From contig CAAGFN010000142.1 of NCBI GenBank assembly GCA_900769145.1, positions 1 through 5,470 on the forward strand: a DNA stretch of 5,470 nt, in the 5' to 3' direction. The stretch is from Rikenellaceae bacterium. Lineage in GTDB: Bacteria; Bacteroidota; Bacteroidia; Bacteroidales; UBA932. Positions 1 through 3,644 of this stretch are shown in pieces (position 1 is the stretch's first letter; every line of letters begins with the position of its first letter). Under the pieces are notes generated by a model. The model had not been told where the DNA came from. It saw nothing but the letters and a program-made list of their open reading frames with translations, and did not search any database. The translations under genes were made by a program, and so were the position numbers.

Positions 1-33
1 GCAAGTTATTTTTTTTCATATTACTGAGTGGAA

Positions 34-62
34 TGTCCCCGAAATCACTCATTTTCGGGACA
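34..62. repeat. imperfect palindrome, copy 1 of a pair
   Basis: The left arm TGTCCCCGAAA (34-44) pairs with TTTCGGGACA (53-62), leaving one bulged C and an 8-base loop. The total length of 29 bp equals that of the second palindrome at 84-112, and the outer arm sequence is the same. It has no adjacent U-tract on either strand that would make it an intrinsic terminator. Confidence 0.65.
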
Positions 63-83
63 AAAGCCGCTCAGAATGCATTT

Positions 84-112
84 TGTCCCCAAAGCTGGCC
101 TTTCCGGGGACA
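84..112. repeat. imperfect palindrome, copy 2 of a pair
   Basis: TGTCCCC (84-90) pairs with GGGGACA (106-112), and AAAG (91-94) pairs with CTTT (100-103), with two bulged C bases and a 5-base loop. It is 29 bp long, like copy 1, and starts exactly 50 bp after it. Arms also pair between copies: GGGACAAAA (57-65) with TTTTGTCCC (81-89), and AATGTCCCC (32-40) with GGGGACATT (106-114). The unit TTTTGTCCCCGAAA therefore appears four times in alternating orientation, as in REP/BIME-type repeats. Confidence 0.65.
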
Positions 113-151
113 TTTTGCGGAAGTGGTGTTCATTGATTGTCATTTACTAGT

Positions 152-170
152 CTGATTATCCGCAATTCGT
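152..170 (+). repeat. left inverted repeat of the candidate element
   Basis: The 19 bases pair with 439-457 with two mismatches. The outermost 12 bases (CTGATTATCCGC) match perfectly. Confidence 0.6.
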
Positions 171-200
171 AAAGAGTACGTCCATTGTTCGTAGCCTGAA

Positions 201-398
201 CTGTCATCTCAAGCGAGTTTTCTTCTGCCATTGCGAGCGAGTATCATTCCGTCATTGCGGCAGAGCTTACTTCTGCCGTTTCGGCCGACCGAAGCTTTCT
301 TCTGTCACCTCGAGCGAGCGGAGTGCGTGGAGAGATTTGTATAACGGATTGATTCTCAACTGATACTCGACCAAGCGAAGCGCATGGAGAGTTCTTTC
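201..398 (+). repeat. array of decayed interspersed repeats (TCATCTCGACC-AAGCGAAGCGC-TGGAGAG family)
   Basis: About six related units run in the same direction. Four are short and degenerate: 201-217, 224-240, 249-266 and 271-295, each with a CTGTCAT- or CTGCC-like head and a GCGAGC- or CCGAAGC-like tail. Two are near full length: 299-338, with CTCGAGCGAGCGGAGTGCG then TGGAGAGATTT, and 360-398, with CTCGACCAAGCGAAGCGCA then TGGAGAG. Bases 366-391 match 1373-1398 of the FecR gene on the opposite strand at 25 of 26 positions. Elements of this look are, from general recollection, common between genes in Bacteroidetes. I see nothing else in the gene-free stretch 1-495 beyond these repeats, the two palindromes and the hairpin. 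Confidence 0.7.
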
Positions 399-438
399 AA
401 CTACGAGATGAAAATATGCCGGCTAATCAGGAAACTGT

Positions 439-457
439 ATGAATAGCGGATAATCAG
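439..457 (-). repeat. right inverted repeat of the candidate element
   Basis: This is the reverse complement of 152-170 with two mismatches. It lies 23 bp before the hairpin at the sigma 3' end. Confidence 0.6.
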
Positions 458-480
458 TATTTCCGGTGACCTTCGGAGGA

Positions 481-511
481 GTTCCTGCCGGTGAATCAGC
501 CGAGCAGGAAC
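481..511 (-). promoter_or_regulatory. hairpin spanning the sigma stop codon
   Basis: Arms 481-491 (GTTCCTGCCGG) and 500-511 (CCGAGCAGGAAC) pair over 11 bp with one bulged A at 503 and an 8-base loop. The loop holds the sigma TGA stop (498-496). On the minus-strand message the hairpin is followed by a C-rich stretch and not by a run of U, so it is not a standard intrinsic terminator. It may mark the 3' end of the operon by slowing exonucleases, or act in termination by another route. The structure is seen directly; its role is not known. Confidence 0.45.
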
Positions 512-1035
512 AATATTGTCTTGAGATTCAAGCCGGTGTCTTTGCGGAGTGAGGAGAGGGCCCGGCTTATCTGGTTGCGGACGGTAAAGACGGAAAGGCC
601 GAGCTCAGATGCGATTTCGGAATATGTCAGGCCATCCCGCTTGCTCATTAGCAGCAACTGTCTGCGCTGTGCGGGGAGGCGGTCAATCGCGGTCCAGAGA
701 CGGGCTTCCGCTCCGGAACGGGCCTGTGCCTCTTCATCTGTGATAACTGATTCTGTATCAATGGGAATCTTGTCCAGGTCAATCTGGTCCGGAGCCTTCT
801 TCCGGAGAATGTCGATGCAGATGTTCCGGACGGAAGTGTAGAGATAAGCTCTTGGGGAGGCCGGAACGGAATCGCCCCGTGAACGGTTCCAATATGCCAT
901 GAAAGCATCCTGGACAACATCCTCGGCCGCTTCCGTATCTTTCACATAATGAAGGGCATACAGGCACAGCGGTCTGTACAGCCCTTTGAAGAGTATTTCT
1001 ATTCCCTTGTCAGCCAAATTCAATTGCTTGTTCAA
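496..1035 (-). CDS. ECF-type RNA polymerase sigma factor (RpoE/FecI-like), TTG start
   Basis: This 179-residue sigma factor directs RNA polymerase to target promoters, probably including this cluster or related uptake genes. Region 2 spans about residues 14-80: LFKGLYRPLCLYALHYVKD, then AAEDVVQDAFMAYW with the core-binding pattern, and PRAYLYTSVRNICIDILRKK. Region 4 spans about 113-166: AIDRLPAQRRQLLLMSKRDG, then the helix-turn-helix LTYSEIASELGLSVFTVRNQ and ISRALSSLRK. The length is normal for Bacteroidetes ECF sigma factors. No ATG precedes Met46, which lies inside region 2, so translation must begin at a non-ATG codon. TTG at 1035-1033 is the best choice; TTG also occurs at 1023 and 1017, and the frame is open upstream only to the FecR stop (seven codons). 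The gene sits last in the cluster, after its likely anti-sigma factor, whereas sigma usually precedes FecR. The stop is TGA at 498-496, inside a hairpin. Confidence 0.93.
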   Translation of the reverse strand: MNKQLNLADKGIEILFKGLYRPLCLYALHYVKDTEAAEDVVQDAFMAYWNRSRGDSVPASPRAYLYTSVRNICIDILRKKAPDQIDLDKIPIDTESVITDEEAQARSGAEARLWTAIDRLPAQRRQLLLMSKRDGLTYSEIASELGLSVFTVRNQISRALSSLRKDTGLNLKTILFLLG

Positions 1036-1043
1036 ACCGTTGG

Positions 1044-1051
1044 CAAATATA
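1044..1051 (-). promoter_or_regulatory. candidate Bacteroidetes -7 promoter box before the sigma gene
   Basis: The minus strand reads TATATTTG between the FecR stop and the sigma start, matching the Bacteroidetes housekeeping -7 consensus TAnnTTTG. I see no convincing TTTG-like -33 box about 19-21 bp upstream, where the sequence lies inside the FecR 3' end. A start of transcription here would fall within a few bases of the TTG codon at 1035, giving an almost leaderless message. It could be a chance match, but it is the only such box I found in the spacer regions. Confidence 0.3.
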
Positions 1052-1056
1052 GCACA

Positions 1057-1983
1057 TTATGGTTTTATTTCCATATCGACATCGAGGGCGGAGGAGATGA
1101 TTGAAAGAATTTCCCGGATGTCGCCGGCAGCGAAACTGGCTGTCAGGCATTTTGTCTTCCAGTCGTCCGATGATGTGACTTTGATGTCTTTCTGGTAGTA
1201 TTCGGACAATTCGGCAACCACTTTTTCGAGAGGAGTGCCGTTGAAAGTGAATTCCTGCGTGGCCCAGGTAGCGAAGTTGCCGGAACGCTGTTCAACTATC
1301 TGAGGGGCAGTGGATTCTGCATTCAGGACGGCTGACATTCCGGCGGTCAGGATTACTGGGGAAGGGGTAGATCTCTCCACGCGCTTCGCTTGGTCGAGAT
1401 GACAGGAAGGGTTCGCTTGGTCGAGATGACAGGAAGGGTCCGCTTGGGCGGGATGGCTGCGGTTTGGATGCTTGGCGGCGAACAGGACCTTGCCGGAGGA
1501 AACGTCCACCCGGACGGAAGCATCATTCCTGCTGATCTGGAACTGCGTGCCGAGAACCCGGACAAAGCCGTTCCCGGCATCTATGCTGAACGGGGCGGAT
1601 TCGTCCCTGTGGACATTGAAATAAACCTTTCCATAGGACATTATGGCCATTCTGGCATTGCTCCTGTTCCTGAATTTCAGCTCGGAACACGGTGCAAGGA
1701 AGACTACCGAGGAGTCCGGAAGAGTGAATTTCTGGGCGACATCTATCGCCCGGTACTCCTCCCATCCCGGCCGCATCAGAACCATACCTGTCACGAACAA
1801 TGCCAATGCTGCGGCCACCGGCATCATTGCAAACAGAGTCCGCCGCCTGCCGGCCACCCTTGGCACACTGCCTTCAGGCATCTGTATTCCGGCATTGTCA
1901 ATGAAGCGGGCGAATGCCCTGTTGACATCGAATTGTCCGGCCTTGTAGTATCTGGCCACGAATTTCAAGATTCTGTCTTCCAT
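1057..1983 (-). CDS. FecR-family anti-sigma factor with DUF4974 domain, carrying an in-frame repeat insertion
   Basis: This is an inner-membrane regulator that normally holds an ECF sigma factor and is signalled from the periplasm by a TonB receptor. Of its 308 residues, 1-48 are the cytoplasmic sigma-binding part, about 49-70 (TLFAMMPVAAALALFVTGMV and on) are one membrane helix, and the FecR domain follows with FTLPDSSVV (86-94), GKVYFNV (118-124), PFSIDA (131-136) and VRVLGTQFQI (141-150). The DUF4974/STN-like C-terminus runs from about 243 (FTFNGTPLEKVVAELSEYY) to 308 and ends at MEIKP, perhaps a few residues short of the usual end. Between GKVLFAA (164-170) and VILTAGMSAVL (210-220), about 34 residues (176-209) are unlike FecR and come from a DNA repeat: PSCHLDQAN and PSCHLDQAK, then RVERSTPSP. 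The frame is kept and both flanks remain recognisable, so I call it a gene and not a pseudogene. Its partner is very likely the sigma factor 21 bp downstream. Effects of the insert on function are unknown. Confidence 0.9.
   Translation of the reverse strand: MEDRILKFVARYYKAGQFDVNRAFARFIDNAGIQMPEGSVPRVAGRRRTLFAMMPVAAALALFVTGMVLMRPGWEEYRAIDVAQKFTLPDSSVVFLAPCSELKFRNRSNARMAIMSYGKVYFNVHRDESAPFSIDAGNGFVRVLGTQFQISRNDASVRVDVSSGKVLFAAKHPNRSHPAQADPSCHLDQANPSCHLDQAKRVERSTPSPVILTAGMSAVLNAESTAPQIVEQRSGNFATWATQEFTFNGTPLEKVVAELSEYYQKDIKVTSSDDWKTKCLTASFAAGDIREILSIISSALDVDMEIKP
1369..1405 (-). repeat. interspersed repeat copy inside the FecR gene
   Basis: Read on the minus strand, this is a full-length 37-bp copy: CTGTCATCTCGACCAAGCG, then AAGCGCGTGGAGAGATCT. 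It is nearly identical to the intergenic copy at 360-398. It encodes the CHLDQAKRVERS part of the FecR insert. Confidence 0.8.
1385..1456 (-). repeat. 27-bp tandem repeat inside the FecR gene
   Basis: Two identical 27-bp units (1385-1411 and 1412-1438) are followed by a degenerate partial unit (1439-1456, 14 of 18 matching). Each unit is nine codons and yields PSCHLDQA plus Asn or Lys. The partial unit yields SHPAQAD. The units overlap the head of the interspersed repeat, suggesting that its 5' half was duplicated in place. Confidence 0.85.
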
Positions 1984-1995
1984 ATTCGCGATTTT

Positions 1996-2577
1996 TTATT
2001 CTGTCGGTATACGGCCTTTGCCGGAGATGCATCTGAACGTCCAGGAAATTCTGCCGTCCACAGCCTCTTCAGTGAGGTAATCATACAACCTCGTGTCCGC
2101 GGACAACACGAATCTCTCTCCCTCGAGGAGGGTTATGTCATAATTCTCCAGCTTCACATAGTCATTTCTCCAGCCCACATCTTTGAGATTTGGTTCAAAA
2201 CCACTGCGCACATTGAAACGGATATGCAGATATGCATTTTCCCAACTGGATCTATTATAACCCAATGCGTTGACATTCACGGAGATGAACATCTTGCCAT
2301 CGTATCCCCAACTGTTCACATCTTCTTTGTCCACTTTGGCGTACACCGAGTAATTAGGGATTCTGATCTCCTCTGTCAAGTCCTTGTCCGCCGTCATCCC
2401 GTCACCATTGGCATCCACAGGACCGCCATCCCAACTGATTCCTTCCAGCTCGTATTTGCCGACCACCCTGTCAAGGACTGCACGTGCCTGGTCGGAATAG
2501 TCCTTTGCCCAGTGATCTTCCTTGCAGGAGGTCAAAGCTGCAAGCATTATTACAATGAAAACTATATTGCTTCTCAT
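1996..2577 (-). CDS. small lipoprotein of unknown function with surface-export-like signal
   Basis: I do not recognise a family for this 193-residue protein. Residues 1-17 are a hydrophobic signal peptide, and LTSC (15-18) is a good lipobox with the lipidated Cys at 18. The mature sequence begins CKED. A Lys followed by two acidic residues right after the Cys matches the lipoprotein export signal described in Bacteroidetes that sends lipoproteins to the outer face of the outer membrane. Residues 55-66 (DANGDGMTADKD) have Asp55, Asn57, Asp59, Gly60 and Asp66 spaced like a calcium-binding EF-hand or dockerin loop. The same region (GKYELEGISWDGGPVDANGDG) also resembles the start of small Bacteroidetes lipocalin-like lipoproteins, which I cannot confirm. 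The rest looks like beta strands (KMFISVNVNALGYN, AYLHIRFNVRSG, DYVKLENYDITLLEG, GRISWTFRCISG). It starts 12 bp after the DUF4249 stop and ends 12 bp before FecR, so it is probably co-transcribed and part of the receptor complex (inference). Confidence 0.85.
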   Translation of the reverse strand: MRSNIVFIVIMLAALTSCKEDHWAKDYSDQARAVLDRVVGKYELEGISWDGGPVDANGDGMTADKDLTEEIRIPNYSVYAKVDKEDVNSWGYDGKMFISVNVNALGYNRSSWENAYLHIRFNVRSGFEPNLKDVGWRNDYVKLENYDITLLEGERFVLSADTRLYDYLTEEAVDGRISWTFRCISGKGRIPTE

Positions 2578-2589
2578 AATATTGCTGGT

Positions 2590-3639
2590 TTATGGTCTAT
2601 CTGTAATTATATCAGGCAGTTCCATCACATATTCCGAGACTGACATCATGGTGATGAATCCTCTGCCTCCTTTTACATTGTCCGGATATGACAGATCGTC
2701 AAACAGGTATGTGCCCGAAAGATTCGAGTAGTCGAACTGCAGGTCGTCCATATAGCAATAGGCATCCCGGCTCAATGAAAACAGTTTCACACTCACTTTC
2801 CTCGATATACGGATATTGACACTTCCGGGCCAATATGTCCAAACCGGCACGGTCAGGCTGCTGTAAGGCCTCGTCAGAACCTTCAATGAATAAGTACCTC
2901 CGCGAAACATTGCGTCCGTGAAAATGTTGTACTGGTTGTTGTAATAATTGTTCTCGCCATCACCGGCAATGTCAATCCGCTTGTTGAGGACGGGCTCGTA
3001 ACTGTTGTCAAACTCAATTTTCTCGTTGTTGATCCGCCCCAGTTCTTCGCCGACTTCAGGATAATGTTCTTCGGATTCAGTATCCAGTATTTCTTCTACC
3101 ACGGCCCTGCCGGTGAAATTCATTGTGAGGCGGCAATAATTGTCCTCTCCGGACAAGTCCTTGATATTCACCCTATGCTCAAGTTTCGCTGCGGAGTTAT
3201 TGCCCTTATCTCCGATAAATACAGTTGTGGTGTCCACAGACAGCAAAGGCATCCGGGACGGCACCTTCTCCTGCACTTCCGCCTGAAGCCCGTCGGCTTC
3301 TATCACGATTCTGACTTCGTCTCCCGGATTGAACGAAGCCTTGAATTCCATCTTCCTGATTTCCTCGGAAAAATAGGAGGAGTGCTTTGAAAGCGAGTCT
3401 GTTTCACCTGCAAGTTCCCCATTCACAAAGCATTGCAGCCTTGCTTCATTGACAGTGGCAATTTTCTTCTCCGGAGTGGAAGTCTTGGCCACAATCACCG
3501 TATGTACGGAGTCGGTGGCGGACAGGAATCCGTTGGCAATTATCTCGGGTTCTTTTCCATTGTCAAGAGGGATGTATCTCTCACAGGCCACCATTGTGAT
3601 GGCTGTGACAACCAGTGGCAATATTGTATAACATCTCAT
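2590..3639 (-). CDS. DUF4249-family lipoprotein, likely partner of the TonB-dependent receptor
   Basis: This 349-residue protein is probably an outer-membrane-associated lipoprotein. Residues 1-18 form a short signal peptide ending MVA before Cys19; Met at -3 is slightly off the consensus lipobox. The mature start is CERYIPLD, with no obvious K(D/E)2 export motif. The layout fits DUF4249: an early strand IIANGFLSATDSVHTVIV (about 33-50), an Ig-like part with NEARLQCFVNG (64-74), GDEVRIVIEADG (about 105-116), a VPSRMPLLSVDTT linker (126-138), a middle strand ending NYCRLTMNF, DAMFRGGTYSL (about 244-254) and a C-terminal part with SLSRDAYCYMDDL and GGRGF. DUF4249 genes are commonly found directly beside TonB-dependent receptors, as here with 5 bp between them. 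A role in ligand capture, in the way SusD partners SusC, is inference, and no SusD-like gene is visible. A run rich in Asn and Tyr (NNYYNNQYN) falls near the middle. I recognise the family by its pattern and am fairly sure of it. Confidence 0.8.
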   Translation of the reverse strand: MRCYTILPLVVTAITMVACERYIPLDNGKEPEIIANGFLSATDSVHTVIVAKTSTPEKKIATVNEARLQCFVNGELAGETDSLSKHSSYFSEEIRKMEFKASFNPGDEVRIVIEADGLQAEVQEKVPSRMPLLSVDTTTVFIGDKGNNSAAKLEHRVNIKDLSGEDNYCRLTMNFTGRAVVEEILDTESEEHYPEVGEELGRINNEKIEFDNSYEPVLNKRIDIAGDGENNYYNNQYNIFTDAMFRGGTYSLKVLTRPYSSLTVPVWTYWPGSVNIRISRKVSVKLFSLSRDAYCYMDDLQFDYSNLSGTYLFDDLSYPDNVKGGRGFITMMSVSEYVMELPDIITDRP

Positions 3640-3644
3640 TGTCT

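Larger units (their letters stand above)
152..457. mobile_element. candidate small non-autonomous element bounded by a 19-bp inverted repeat
   Basis: CTGATTATCCGCAATTCGT (152-170) and ATGAATAGCGGATAATCAG (439-457) are inverted copies matching at 17 of 19 positions, with the outer 12 perfect. They enclose about 270 bp without a gene that hold the interspersed repeat array. Size and layout resemble a MITE. I see no clear target-site duplication (flanks ACTAGT on the left and TATTTC on the right), and no transposase is present, so mobility is inference. The outer seven bases TAATCAG also occur as a direct repeat at 424-430. Confidence 0.35.

Noticed and set aside
9..16. Run of eight T as the tail of an intrinsic terminator on the plus strand
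   Set aside because: The stem that should precede it lies outside the window, so it cannot be supported.
2..136. Plus-strand frame open from the left edge (about 44 codons)
   Set aside because: It runs through both palindromes, which would make its sequence a by-product of the repeats. No family pattern is visible, though a gene tail entering from the left cannot be fully excluded.
201..398. Possible CRISPR array
   Set aside because: Units differ in length and sequence, spacing is irregular, spacers are absent or tiny, and no cas gene is present.
491..841. Plus-strand open frame of 116 codons opposite the sigma gene
   Set aside because: It is antisense to conserved region 4 and part of region 2, and its Arg/Ser-rich composition is that of a shadow.
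1057..1983. FecR gene as a pseudogene broken by the repeat
   Set aside because: The insertion keeps the frame, and the downstream conserved strand and DUF4974 domain are intact.
1390..2643. Plus-strand open frame of 417 codons opposite FecR and the small lipoprotein
   Set aside because: It overlaps two well-supported minus-strand genes, has a His/Cys/Pro-rich composition without a recognisable domain, and its first codons are the repeat itself. It is an antisense shadow.
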